Assembly (NCBI GenBank): GCA_905182995.1
Contig: CAJJDP010000052.1
Span: 343,665 to 407,664 of the forward strand
DNA: 64,000 nt
Source: Paramecium octaurelia
Lineage: Eukaryota; Ciliophora; Oligohymenophorea; Peniculida; Parameciidae
Direction: 5' to 3'
Within the stretch, counting starts at the first letter, position 1. Each line of letters opens with the position of its first letter. The position numbers and the translations under genes are program-made. The notes beneath the pieces were generated by a model. The model saw only the letters and a program-made list of their open reading frames with translations, did not search any database and was not told where the DNA came from. This document shows positions 1-13,059 of this stretch, one piece after another.

Positions 1-398
1 GTAGTTGAAGAAAGGACAAGAAGCAATAACACTAAATAGTAAAGCTTATCTTTAATTTTAGGGATGAAACCTCCTAAGAGTTAGAATCCTTAAATAAAAT
101 ACACTACAATCTATAAGCAGATGCAAAGATGTATGCAAAGATTTATTCTGTATTTATTATTAATCTATTTAAGGCGTATGATGATGTACTGTAAGAAGCA
201 GAAAATGATCAAGACCAGTCTATTTGTAGTAACTTGAGCAAATAAATAATTAGCAAGTTGGGTGCTGAAGTATAAACTATCTTTAAATTATCGAAACTAA
301 TAGACTTTCATTAAAATCAAAACAACTCCAGAAGGAGAGGGATGACCTCAGATACTCTAAGAAGGGTCATATATACTAAAACAAATTTATAATAATGA
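1..398 (+). CDS. 3' end of an unidentified gene (5' truncated)
   Basis: Only the last coding exons lie in the window; the gene starts off the left edge. A 23-nt intron (39-61, GTA...TAG) joins two exons that read in one frame to TGA at 396-398, counting TAA and TAG as Gln. The visible ~125 residues are helical and Gln/Lys-rich, with a stretch rich in Ile, Leu and Phe near the middle and a basic RRR run near the end. I do not recognise the family. It converges on the S7 gene with 126 bp between the stops. Reading-frame continuity and the canonical intron make the gene real; function unknown. Confidence 0.6.
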
Positions 399-524
399 TT
401 ATTTACTTATTCTTTATATGATTCTAAATAAATTTATGAAATAGAAGGATGGTAATGTTAAAAAGAAGAAATTTAATGTTATATTTGGTGTATTTATTAT
501 ATTGTACTAAAATATTAATGCTCA

Positions 525-1198
525 TCATTTTTTTGTTGTTTTCTTGGCTCCACCTCTTTTTGAGTAGAAGACATCATCTCTTCTGAATTCAAATTCTAAT
601 TCTCTTGTTGTTAATAATTTATAGACAGCTCTGATTGCATCAAGTCTTGGTTCGACTTCATTTTTATCTTATTCATCCAAAAAGCTAATTGTGAATATTG
701 AATAGTACATTCTATAGAATTTAGTGCCATCGACTCTAACTCTTGTTCTTCTTCCCAAGATGGTAGATGGGGCAACAAGATCATCAAGAAGTCCATCATA
801 GACAGATGTGAGTGTTCTTGAGTTTGGTCTTGTTTATGATCTGTGACTTTTAACCCACTTGCTTTCAATTGTTCTCTTTGCAACAACCAATATTGTTGCC
901 TTCAATCTCTTTTCTAATTCTGGTAATAATTTTGAGCTAAGCAATTTACACAATGGGATACCTCACTTTATTGTAGATTGATAAGCATGGATGGGGGATG
1001 AATACTAAATAAACTTGCTTCTTAGCATTGATTTTTGCTGTATAATCAACAACTGATGAAACCTTAAGATTCTTGGCTTCTGTGACTGATTGCTCGATTT
1101 AGGTCAATGCAACACCAACTTATTATTCCAAATTTGTTAACTCATTATTGAACATATACTCTTACTTCACTTTTTTTCCAGAACTTATTTGCTGCCAT
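525..1198 (-). CDS. RPS7: 40S ribosomal protein S7 (eS7), first copy
   Basis: Structural protein of the small ribosomal subunit in the cytosol. Three introns removed (685-708, 24 nt; 937-961, 25 nt; 1141-1165, 25 nt) give exactly 200 codons, near the 194-residue human length. Recognisable eS7 blocks in order: VYLVFIPHP, PELEKRL, AKRTIESKWVK, RPNSRTLTSVYD, DDLVAPS, GRRTRVRVDG and the C-terminal AVYKLL...LEFEF. The first intron ends in GAG rather than TAG; an alternative start at the ATG inside that intron would avoid it but shorten the N-terminus. The copy at 1810-2483 matches it apart from one silent-position difference, at 911 versus 2196-2197. See the repeat entry: one of the two is probably an assembly duplicate. 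Confidence 0.9.
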
Positions 1199-1809
1199 TC
1201 CTGATAAAAATTTGATTTTTTATTTAAATCTTTTTATTAATTATTTAGGCACATTTTTATTAGCAATTCCTTATCATTTATAATTCCCTAAATAAAATAT
1301 CCCTAATTCAATTATCCCCATACAAATGTAGGATATAATGTATAGATTTCAATACACCTAATCATTAAACCCTCCCATTCTTTGATTACATTTTAGTTTT
1401 CATAAATCTTCAAGATAAAATTTGCTTAAACCTCAATTTTATCATTCAAAAATTCCATCATTGCAAATCGAAGTACATTAACAATAATTTTAACTGAGAT
1501 ATGTATTTTCCTTAAAACATATCTTAATTAGTCTTATGAATCACAATCCTTAGCAATAATGTAATAGGTCTTTTATTTAGAATGCATATCCATTTTAATA
1601 ATATCTTTGAACTTTTTAAATTATTACTATTTTTCAAGCATGGTTTCTTTATTCCATTTCAACTTAACCGATGTATTAGAGATCATACGTCTAACCAAGT
1701 AAATTTTAGTAGGTTTTTATTCTATATTTAATAGGAGTTAATACGTTGGGATACTANTTAATGTTATATTTGGTGTATTTATTATATTGTACTAAAATAT
1801 TAATGCTCA

Positions 1810-2483
1810 TCATTTTTTTGTTGTTTTCTTGGCTCCACCTCTTTTTGAGTAGAAGACATCATCTCTTCTGAATTCAAATTCTAATTCTCTTGTTGTTAAT
1901 AATTTATAGACAGCTCTGATTGCATCAAGTCTTGGTTCGACTTCATTTTTATCTTATTCATCCAAAAAGCTAATTGTGAATATTGAATAGTACATTCTAT
2001 AGAATTTAGTGCCATCGACTCTAACTCTTGTTCTTCTTCCCAAGATGGTAGATGGGGCAACAAGATCATCAAGAAGTCCATCATAGACAGATGTGAGTGT
2101 TCTTGAGTTTGGTCTTGTTTATGATCTGTGACTTTTAACCCACTTGCTTTCAATTGTTCTCTTTGCAACAACCAATATTGTTGCCTTCAATCTCTTCTCT
2201 AATTCTGGTAATAATTTTGAGCTAAGCAATTTACACAATGGGATACCTCACTTTATTGTAGATTGATAAGCATGGATGGGGGATGAATACTAAATAAACT
2301 TGCTTCTTAGCATTGATTTTTGCTGTATAATCAACAACTGATGAAACCTTAAGATTCTTGGCTTCTGTGACTGATTGCTCGATTTAGGTCAATGCAACAC
2401 CAACTTATTATTCCAAATTTGTTAACTCATTATTGAACATATACTCTTACTTCACTTTTTTTCCAGAACTTATTTGCTGCCAT
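1810..2483 (-). CDS. RPS7: 40S ribosomal protein S7 (eS7), second copy
   Basis: Same gene structure as the copy at 525-1198, shifted by 1285 bases: three introns at 1970-1993, 2222-2246 and 2426-2450, 200 codons, TGA stop at 1810-1812. This copy is the one joined to the unique sequence leading to HSP90. If the duplication is a scaffolding artefact the genome has one S7 gene here, divergent from HSP90 with roughly 930 bp between the start codons. Confidence 0.88.
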
Positions 2484-3200
2484 TCCTGATAAAAATTTGA
2501 TTTTTTATTTAAATCTTTTTATTAATTATTTAGGCACATTTTTATTAGCAATTCCTTATCATTTATAATTCCCTAAATAAAATATCCCTAATTCAATTAT
2601 CCCCATACAAATGTAGGATATAATGTATAGATTTCAATACACCTAATCATTAAACCCTCCCATTCTTTGATTACATTTTAGTTTTCATAAATCTTCAAGA
2701 TAAAATTTGCTTAAACCTCAATTTTATCATTCAAAAATTCCATCATTGCAAATCGAAGTACATTAACAATAATTTTAACTGAGATATGTATTTTCCTTAA
2801 AACATATCTTAATTAGTCTTATGAATCACAATCCTTAGCAATAATGTAATAGGTCTTTTATTTAGAATGCATATCCATTTTAATAATATCTTTGAACTTT
2901 TTAAATTATTACTATTTTTCAAGCATGGTTTCTTTATTCCATTTCAACTTAACCGATGTATTAGAGATCATACGTCTAACCAAGTAAATTTTAGTAGGTT
3001 TTTATTCTATATTTAATAGGAGTTAATACGTTGGGATACTAAAAACAGATATTTTTACTGTTATTTAAAATTGAATTCTATTATTATTTATAATAATACA
3101 TATTCAAAATCTAAGATTTGTACAATCAAACAAAAATGGACACATGTAATGAATGGTTATAATTAAGATGGAATGAACAATAACCTTCTTATATAGAGAA
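2484..3200 (-). other. Unassigned long open frame upstream of S7
   Basis: On the minus strand an open frame without TGA runs from about 3200 down to the S7 start, if a possible 20-nt intron near 3041-3060 is removed; an in-frame ATG lies at 2971-2969. The predicted product is Lys/Ile/Asn-rich with a protein-like stretch (LRKIHISVKIIVNVLRFAMM, then an IKEWEGLMIRC segment). It has no stop of its own and continues in frame into the unspliced S7 reading frame. It could be a gene remnant, a 5' extension, or chance: with TGA as the only stop, AT-rich DNA gives long spurious frames. The same sequence sits at 1201-1756. Confidence 0.25.
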
Positions 3201-3343
3201 TAACTCATTATTAAATTTTGAATAGGATATAACAAAAATAGTTATTAAATTTTAATGTAAAAAAGAATAATTAATACATTAATTTGATTGAGATTTATAT
3301 TAATTTCTTATAGAATTTCATTACTATATAAAATTTCAAAATA

Positions 3344-3376
3344 GAATTTTCTAGAATGGGAATTTGTGTATAAAAT
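3344..3376 (+). promoter_or_regulatory. Heat-shock element and TATA-like box of HSP90
   Basis: Three alternating 5-bp units, GAA (3344-3346), TTC (3349-3351) and GAA (3354-3356), match the nGAAnnTTCnnGAAn heat-shock-factor site exactly, 62 bases before the HSP90 ATG. A TATAAAAT sequence follows at 3369-3376. Its position directly in front of an HSP90 gene supports heat-shock-factor control; the role of the TATA-like sequence in Paramecium is inferred. Confidence 0.6.
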
Positions 3377-3417
3377 CGAGTTCCATTGATGCATATTATT
3401 AAGTTTAAATATTAGTA

Positions 3418-5573
3418 ATGTCAACAGAGTAAAAGAAAGAAGAGTAATTCCACTTCAATGCCGATATCCAACAATTGATGGGTTTAATTATCAACACATT
3501 CTATTCAAACAAAGAAATTTTCTTGAGAGAATTGATTTCCAATGCCTCAGATGCTTTAGATAAGATTAGATATAAGTCTATTACAGACCCAGACAGCGCT
3601 GGTTTGAACATTGAACCAAATTTCAAGATTAAGATTGTTCCAGATAAAAATAACAATACTTTGACCATCTAGGATACAGGTATTGGTATGACTAGAGATG
3701 AAATGATCAACAACTTGGGTACCATTGCAAAATCAGGTACCAAGGCCTTCATGGAAGCTTTGAGCTCAGGAGCTGATATTTCTATGATTGGACAATTTGG
3801 TGTTGGTTTCTACTCCGCTTACTTGGTTGCCGATAAGGTGGTAGTCATCTCCAAGGCTGTTGGTGAATAATAATACAGATGGGAATCATAAGCTGGTGGA
3901 ACATTCTTTGTCTACGATGATGCTGAAAACCCAGTCTAATTGACAAGAGGTTCAATCATCATCTTACACATGAAGTAAGACAACTTAGAATTCTTGGAAG
4001 AAAAGAGAATCAAGGATTTGGTGAAGAAACACTCAGAATTCATTGGATTCCCAATTGAATTATAAATTGAAAAGACTACTGAAAAGGAAGTCAGTGATGA
4101 TGAAGATGAAAACAAGGAAAAGAAGGCTGAAGAAGGTGAAGTCTAAGAAGAGAAGGACAAGGCTGAAAAGAAGAAGAAGAAGATCAAGGAAGTCAGCACT
4201 GAATTCGAATAAGTTAATAAGAACAAGCCATTATGGATGAAGAAGCCAGAAGAAATCACAAAGGAAGAATATGCTAATTTCTACAAATAATTGACCAACG
4301 ATTGGGAAGAACATTTGTCAGTCAAATAATTCTCAGTTGAAGGAGGTTTGGAATTCAAGGCTGTCCTCTTCATTCCAAAGAGAGCACCATTCGATTTGTT
4401 CGAAACAAAGAAGAAGAAGAACAACATCAAATTGTATGTCAGAAGAGTTTTCATTATGGATGACTGTGAAGAATTGATCCCAGAATATTTGGGATTCGTT
4501 AAGGGAGTCGTTGATTCTGAAGACTTACCCTTGAACATTTCAAGAGAATTCTTGTAACACAACAAGATCTTGAAAGTCATCAAGAAGAACATCACCAAGA
4601 AATGCATTGAAATGATCACAGAAATCAGTGAAAATGCTGAAGACTACAAGAAATTCTATGAACAATTCTCAAAGAATCTCAAATTAGGTATTCATGAAGA
4701 TTCAGCCAACAGAACCAAATTGAGTGAATTCCTCAGATTCCACACATCAAAGAGTGGTGAAGAATTAATCTCACTCAAGGACTATGTTGGAAAAATGAAG
4801 GAAGGATAAAAGGATATCTTCTTCATTACAGGAGAATCAAAAGCCTCAGTCGCTGCATCACCATTTGTTGAAGCCTTGAAGAAGAAGGATTATGAAGTCA
4901 TCTATATGATTGACCCAATTGATGAATATGTCATCTAATAATTGAAGGAATTCGATGGAAAGAAATTGAAGAATTGCACAAAGGAAGGCTTAGACTTAGA
5001 TTAAACTGAAGATGAAAAGAAGAAATTCGAAGAATAAAAGTCATCATTTGAAGGATTATGCAAATTGATCAAGGAAATCTTGGGAGACAAGGTTGAAAAG
5101 GTCTAATTAGGATAAAGACTTGACTAATCACCATGTGTTTTGGTTACTGGTGAATATGGATGGTCTGCCAATATGGAAAGAATCATGAAAGCTTAAGCTT
5201 TGAGAGATCCATCAATGAGCAGTTACATGATGTCCAAGAAGACCTTAGAAATCAATGCCAATCACCCAATCCTCACCGAATTAAAGAAGAAGTCAGATAA
5301 GGACAAGAGTGACAAGACAGTCAAAGATCTCATCTGGTTGCTCTATGAAACTGCCCTTCTCACTTCAGGATTCAGTCTTGATGACCCAACTCACTTCGCT
5401 AATAGAATTCACAAGATGATTAAACTCGGTTTATCCATTGATGATGCTGGTATTGAAGAAGAAGATGAAAAACTTCCATAATTAGAGGTATTATTAATCA
5501 TTTATATTTTTCTTAGAAAAAGGAAGATGCTAACACCGAAGCCACCAAATCCAAGATGGAGGAAGTTGATTGA
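3418..5573 (+). CDS. HSP90: Cytosolic HSP90 molecular chaperone
   Basis: ATP-dependent chaperone for kinases and receptors. One 29-nt intron (5488-5516) near the 3' end gives 708 residues, the usual cytosolic length. The N-terminal ATPase begins with [20 protein letters not shown] and carries the GHKL signatures [18 protein letters not shown] and [15 protein letters not shown]; a charged Lys/Glu linker follows near residues 215-265; the middle domain has [19 protein letters not shown] and PLNISRE. The protein ends in MEEVD, the docking site for TPR cochaperones, so it is the cytosolic form rather than the ER or mitochondrial one. Codon use is GC-richer than in neighbouring genes, as expected of high expression. 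A heat-shock element lies 62 bases upstream. Confidence 0.97.
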
Positions 5574-5737
5574 TTTATGTTCATTGTGTGTTTTAAATTA
5601 TGCAAATTTTATTAATAATATTAAATTTCATAATTCATTACAAGATTTAATCCCAGTTTAATTAATGATGTATTATTGTAATATAATAATCAATTTTTCA
5701 AGAGATTCCTTTAAACATAATTATATATCTTATTATA

Positions 5738-7818
5738 ATGGGTTGTGGTGTATCTAATACCTATAATTTTATGAGATATTCATAGGAGAAGGTAACAGAA
5801 AATGAACCAGGTTCTTTAGTGAACAATTAAGGCTAAACCACAGTCAGGAGAAATGTACAATATGTAAATCAGTTACTTATGATACCACACCAAGGAATCA
5901 CAACATTATAAGAGATGCTTAACAATAGCATTGCAAAATATGGAAATCAGCCATGCATGGGCAAATATGAAGGAGATAATTTCAAATTTATGTCATACAA
6001 TTAAGTCAATGAAGAAGCAATTCATTTAGGAAGTGGGTAATACATTAAATTGAATTTAGAATTTCCAATTTGAATTTGGTAAAAGAGGTCCAAGAATATC
6101 AACACTACAAATTAAAATTGATAGGAGTATTTGCAAAAAATAGAAGAGAGTGGATGATCTTAGATTGGGCTAATATCATATACGGTTGCACAATGGTCCC
6201 TTTTTATGATACTCTTGGTCCTGAGTCCATTCCCTTCATTCTAGATTAGACCAACATAGAAACCATGTTTATTAGCGGCGATGCAACCAAATCTTTAATT
6301 TAATGCAAAGAAAAGCATAAATTAAAAAACTTGGTTTTGCTTGATCCCATTTCTGAATAGCAAATTGCAGAATTGAAAAACAAAGGATATCAATTATTTA
6401 AATACGAGGAAATAGTAGAAAACGGTAGGAAATAAATTGTGCAACCTGTCTAAGTTTCACCTTCTTCAGTCTATACCTTCTGTTATACATCTGGAACTAC
6501 GGGAAATCCTAAAGGAGCAATACTCTCTCATAGCAATTTCATTTCTGCCATTGCTAGTACCCAAGCAACTGATGCTGGAATCAATTCGACAGATGTTCAT
6601 ATATCCTATTTGCCATTACCTCATGTAATGGAGAGATTGATTATACTTACCATGCTATACACTGGTGCCACTATAGGGTATTATTATCAATGACATCTAG
6701 ATTCTATCGAGGTGATCCTAATTTATTGAAGGAAGACATATAAAAACTTAGACCCACAGTCTTTGCTTCAGTCCCTAGATTATATAACAAGTTCTATGAT
6801 GGCATTAAAGCAAAAATAAATGAAGTCACAGGGTTTAAAAAAGCCTTTGCAGAAAGAGCTATAAGAGTGAAATTAGAAAATCTAAGATCAGAAGCCAAAT
6901 ATACAAGTGGCTTATATGACAAAGCCTTCCAAGGAGTCAGAGACTTATTTGGAGGCAGATGTAGAATAATGATTACTGGCTCAGCTCCAATTCAATAGGA
7001 AGTAATTGATTTTCTCAAAATTTCTGCTTGTTGTCCAATTCTGGAGGGCTATGGTTAAACAGAATCAACTGGATTATCTTTCTCAACAGGTGTATGGGAT
7101 CCAAAGTCTGCCCATCTTGGTGGACCTGCTGCAAATACAGAGTTTAAATTAGTGGATGTGCCAGATATGAATTACACATCACAGGATGTTATTAATGGTA
7201 TAAAAACACCGAGAGGTGAAATTTGTTTAAGAGGACATGGAGTTTTCTAAGGGTATTACAAGGACCCTGAGAAAACAGCTGAAGCTATTGATGATGCTGG
7301 ATGGTTGCACACAGGAGATATTGGTCTTATTACTGAAAATGGAGGAGTCAAAATTATAGATAGAAAGAAAAACATCTTTAAACTCTAATAAGGTGAATAT
7401 ATTGCTCCAGAGAAGATTGAAGCTATTTATAATAGAGTGCAAGGTGTAGCAGAGTCATTCATATATGGAGATTCTCTTCAAAGTCAGATTGTAGCCATAA
7501 TAGTTCCTTAGAAAGATTTTGTTGAAAAATAGGCGATTGAAAAACAAATTTAAGGTGATTTTGAGCAATTATGCAAGAATCCAGAAATCATAGGTTTATA
7601 TTAAAAAAATATAAATGACTATGGAAGAGCCAATAAACTTAATTCCTTAGAAATAGTATATATTAATTTATATATTTTACTAGGCAAAATTAATACATTT
7701 AGAACCTTAGCCATTGCAAAATTTTGGATGTTTGACATCAACCTTCAAATTATAAAGGCATATTGCGAAACAAGTATTTTCTAAACAAATAGAACAGCTA
7801 TATAAAAGTCAGGCTTGA
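5738..7818 (+). CDS. Long-chain acyl-CoA synthetase (ACSL-type)
   Basis: Activates long-chain fatty acids to acyl-CoA using ATP. Introns at 6037-6059, 6678-6700 and 7656-7683 give 668 residues. The AMP-binding signature [12 protein letters not shown] is intact, followed by LPLPHVMER, the EGYGQTE adenylate loop, the GWLHTGDIG hinge and the conserved [20 protein letters not shown], all typical of ACSL enzymes. The protein starts MGCGVSNTY, a likely N-myristoylation plus palmitoylation signal that would tether it to membranes. No ER transmembrane anchor of the animal type is evident. It may feed the acyl-CoA oxidase encoded at 54675-56758, though the two are far apart and not co-regulated by any visible site. 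Confidence 0.95.
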
Positions 7819-8120
7819 ATTATAAAATTTATAGAAGATATTATAATATAAATATTTGTATAAAAGTAAAATACCAAAATATCTTTATGATTAAATATTA
7901 ACTTTATTTTTAAGTGTTTATAGATTGGTTAACTAGTTTAATTGCAATTCTAATTTCTAAAATATTGAATTAAAAAATATTGTTTCAAAATTAAAAACAA
8001 ATGATTTAACTAATCAATATAATATTCAGTATATTTTAAATCCATCAAATGATTATAATTCTTGTTTTATTAAAGTTTAATAAATACTTAAAAACACTTA
8101 GTCATATAAACAATAATTAA
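7819..8120. other. Convergent intergenic spacer
   Basis: About 300 AT-rich bases between the acyl-CoA synthetase stop and the helicase stop. No supported gene, repeat or structured element seen. Confidence 0.5.
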
Positions 8121-9596
<1,476 letters not shown>

Positions 9597-9618
9597 TGAT
9601 ATAATTTAATTTTATTCT

Positions 9619-10659
9619 TCAACCAGATGATTATTTCTTACTTCTATTCATACATCCCAATGTGTCAAGTATTGTATTGAAGAAACTCTTTTTAGGCGTT
9701 TGTTGTGTTACTTATTATTCAGCCACTTTCCTAGATTATCTAGGTTTGAAGATGTCGGTCATTCTGATTATTGCTCTATCTTATTACTCCAAAAATACAT
9801 CTAATTCATTAAACAATTCCAACCCTTCCACCTGATACTTGCTAAAATTTAACGAATGTTCACTCAAAACTGATTGTCTAGCCTCTTACCCTTGTTTCAC
9901 ATAAGGATGCTTCAAAACCTCAGTAATGTTAAGTCTCTCATCCTAAGGAACTAACAATTTCTCAATCAAATCTTGAACCAACTCTGGACAGTTGTATTTC
10001 CTGGGATTAGCAGGAACAGAATGATGAATCATCTCATACAGAATTATCCCCAACGACCAAGTATCCACTTTGAATGAGTATTTCCCTTAGGAGACTTCAG
10101 GAGCCATGTAATCAATAGTCCCACACAGGGTATCTCTCTATTTATTATATCCCACCTCAGCAGACCATCCGAAATCACATAACTTGATCACATTGTTTTT
10201 TAGTAATATATTCTCAGGCTTGCATGTTAATCCAATTTATTACCTTTAGATCTCTATGAATTATGTTATTTGAATGCAAATAGTAAATCCCATTGCATAT
10301 TTAAGTGAAGTACTCTTGAACCTCATCCAATGTTAAATGTTTTTGATACAAAGAACCTCCATCTGCATACTCCATCAACATATGAACATGTTGTCTGTCC
10401 TGATAATAAGAATGCAACTTAATAATATTTGTATGAACTAGTTTTTTGTGTATCTAAATTTCTTTCTATAACTATTATTCGCTTAAATCATTAAATATTC
10501 CTTTAGGCACCTCTATGTTACCATTATACATACAGTTTTTAAAGCAAACAGTTCCCCATCTTTTCTAACTAAATAAACTTTCCCATAAGCTCCATTCCCA
10601 AGTTCTTATATTTTCTCGTAACCATCAAAATCTGACTAACAATATTTAGAATATAACAT
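9619..10659 (-). CDS. Serine/threonine protein kinase, Aurora-like
   Basis: The kinase domain fills most of the protein: glycine loop ELGNGAYGKVYLV, lysine in FALK, catalytic HRDLKPEN, and the activation segment KLCDFGWSAEV ... TLCGTIDYMAPEV, which closely resembles Aurora kinases. A 25-nt intron (10219-10243, ending AAG) interrupts HRDLK|PEN. After removing it the total is 1016 nt, one base short of a multiple of three. The frame changes between FALK and the next block (NGNIEVPKG) at a run of five A (plus strand T run 10536-10540). No GT...AG intron there repairs it. This is a sequencing error, a real frameshift, or unusual splicing. The C-terminal ~90 residues are Gln/Lys-rich and unlike Aurora tails. 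Confidence 0.85.
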
Positions 10660-12059
10660 TCAAATTAGTAAATTTTATAAAAAATAATGCTCAAAAACTT
10701 ACATTAACTAGAATCTGCATTCCTATCACATTCTTATAACTAAGATTCAATCAGTACACAATGGCCTTTATTTACATTTCTTTAATTTGTTATTTCATTA
10801 ACAAGAAATATTTAATCACACTTATATTTAATTACTTATAAAATCCCTTGACTAAATAAAAGAACTTTAAGGTTATTATAATGAATTATTCATCTTTCAA
10901 CCTTATTGATTCATGAATTTAACTTTTTATTCATATCATCAATATACAAAGGAAAAACTTAATTGAAAGCAAAACCATTCAAATATTAGAAATAAAAATT
11001 TTAATCTAATTTCCTATTCTCTAAGAGTAACCTTTAACTATTTATAAATTATAACGTTTGTAAATTGAAAATTTCCAGTATGAATGATAAACAAATATCT
11101 GTTTCCTCTTTAATTATCCCATCTTTCAAAACTTTTTTATATATTCAATTTAATATATGTGATTCATAAAATTAATTTAATAAATTTGAAAGGATTATAA
11201 GAGAGAAGAAATCAGATTAATCATTTCATAATTGAAATAAAATTGTTTTCTAATTTAGGTTTATAGAAAAACCTTTATAAATTAAAATTTTTATTTTTAA
11301 TTATTTCAAATATAAATAAAAATAGATATAAACCTAAATTTATCTGTGATTGTTATGAATTAGTACGATGTTATATTGTGTATAATTTAAAATAGTAGTC
11401 TGATGTAGTAAGAAATGAACCATAAAAAATTCAATCGTTTTTCTTAAAATGCCATTTCGATGTATATTTACTTTTACCTTTTAGGAAATTATCAAAATTG
11501 ATAATATTATTTTGCTAAGAATTTAATTAATTAATATAATTACATAAAAATATTAGTAACTTTTCAGATTAATATAATCGTTTAATTTTCTCATACTTTT
11601 TATAATAAGTACAGGTATATTAAAAGCTTCAGTTTTTGTGAATTAGATTAAAGGTTAAATTAAATAGCCTATCATAAAAATTATCAGATATATAATTAAT
11701 TTCCATCTTGATTCTTTGAACAACAAGGATTTAATTGAATTTTGAATTATAATTATTAGAAATCAATTTTCCAATAAGTAATGCATTCTACTCATTATTT
11801 ATAATTCAAAATATTAAGTTATTTCTTTAATTCTTAATTACACTAATATATGATAATTGAAAGAATAAAAAGGACAGTTTTATCATGACACAAGCAAGAG
11901 CGACTCCTTTTAAATATAAATAAAAAATTATGAATAAAAACTTTGTAATAATTAATTTATATGTATATATTAAATAAACACAGTATATAATTTCAATCAT
12001 TATTTCATTATTTGATAAAAGTTTATTTATATCTTAATTATTATTTGAATTACATTGTA
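10660..12059. other. 1.4-kb AT-rich stretch with no recognised gene
   Basis: Lies between the divergent starts of the kinase and the Myb gene. Very AT-rich, with frequent TGA in all frames and no family motif, tRNA-like fold or sizeable repeat that I could see. It is unusually long for a Paramecium intergenic region, so a short non-coding RNA or a heavily decayed gene cannot be excluded. Confidence 0.5.
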
Positions 12060-13022
12060 ATGAAAAAAATTTCTTTAGATCGTCAAGCAATTTAAAACTT
12101 ATTTGCAAATATTGACAATCAATTTAAAATATAGCTCTTTTCCACCAACTGTTTTTCCTTACAATATATTCCAACATCAGATGAATTAAATACTCTTTTT
12201 AACACTATTGAAAAAAGTAATTTCGCCAAAAAAGGAGCATGGACCCCTATCCAAGACAAATTATTAAATATCCTAGTGTTTGGAACATGTTTATCGAACC
12301 ATATACTTCCTCATGATTTAGTATAATACATTCACATATTATAGATAATATAAGATTGGGAAAGAATATCTAGATTGGTAATACATCATAATTGGAAGGC
12401 CTGTAGAAACAGGTGGCTTTTGGAAAAGTAAGCTAAAGCAAGTTGGACTTTTGAGGAAGACTAAGCCCTTATCTAATTATATAATTAACATCCAAATAAA
12501 TGGTGTGATATAGCGATTGAATTGATGAAGAAATGCCAAACACCATATGCCAGGTAAGGAAAATAATGTCGAGATAGATGGGTTAATAAATTAGATCCTA
12601 ATATTAAAAAGTAAATTATTTGAGTATGATTAAGGGACCCTTGGAGTAAAGAAGAAGAGTTAATGTTATTTTCAGAAGTAAAGAAAAAGGGAAAGAGATG
12701 GGCAGAAATTTCATTTTAAATATTTTAATTAAGAAGAACCGAAAATACAATAAAAAACAGATATTATAATATGATCAAGTAGGAATAAAATAAAATAAAA
12801 TTGGGCAAAATGAGTAATGATGAAAAGGAATATTATGTGATGAATAAAATAATTAAGGAACTTTAAGAGAAATTGTGTTAGAATTAACATAATTGCCTTG
12901 ATGAAACTAATTAGAAACAAAAAATTAATTAAAATTATAAAATTTCTTAGTTTTCGTAACAACTTAGTAATATCGAATGTCTTGTAATGTTAAAAGGAAG
13001 GAAATTAATTAAGCTTAATTGA
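12060..13022 (+). CDS. R1R2R3-type Myb DNA-binding protein
   Basis: Nuclear transcription or chromatin factor by family. One 24-nt intron (12611-12634, ending TAAG) gives 312 residues. Three Myb-type repeats can be traced by their spaced tryptophans: a degenerate first one (KKGAWTP ... WERISRLV ... WKACRNRWL), a second (ASWTFEEDQALIQLYNQHP ... WCDIA ... QCRDRWVNKLDP) and a third (DPWSKEEELMLFSEVKKKG ... WAEIS ... RTENTIKNRYYNMIK). The C-terminal ~90 residues are Gln/Asn/Lys-rich. A second gene of the same layout lies at 42395-43325 on the other strand, so they may be paralogues. Confidence 0.88.
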
Positions 13023-13059
13023 GCTTTGTGAATATATATTTTTAATTTAATACTTATTT

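Larger units (their letters stand above)
473..3041. repeat. 1284-bp near-identical direct repeat joined by a single N
   Basis: Bases 473-1756 reappear as 1758-3041 at a constant offset of 1285. By eye they differ at one base (about 911/2196, TTTCT versus TCTCT). The only ambiguous base of the window, N at 1757, sits exactly at the junction. Each copy carries the complete S7 gene and ~560 bp upstream. This is the pattern left when two overlapping contig ends are scaffolded side by side with a one-base gap instead of being merged; a true tandem duplication is the alternative. Confidence 0.9.
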
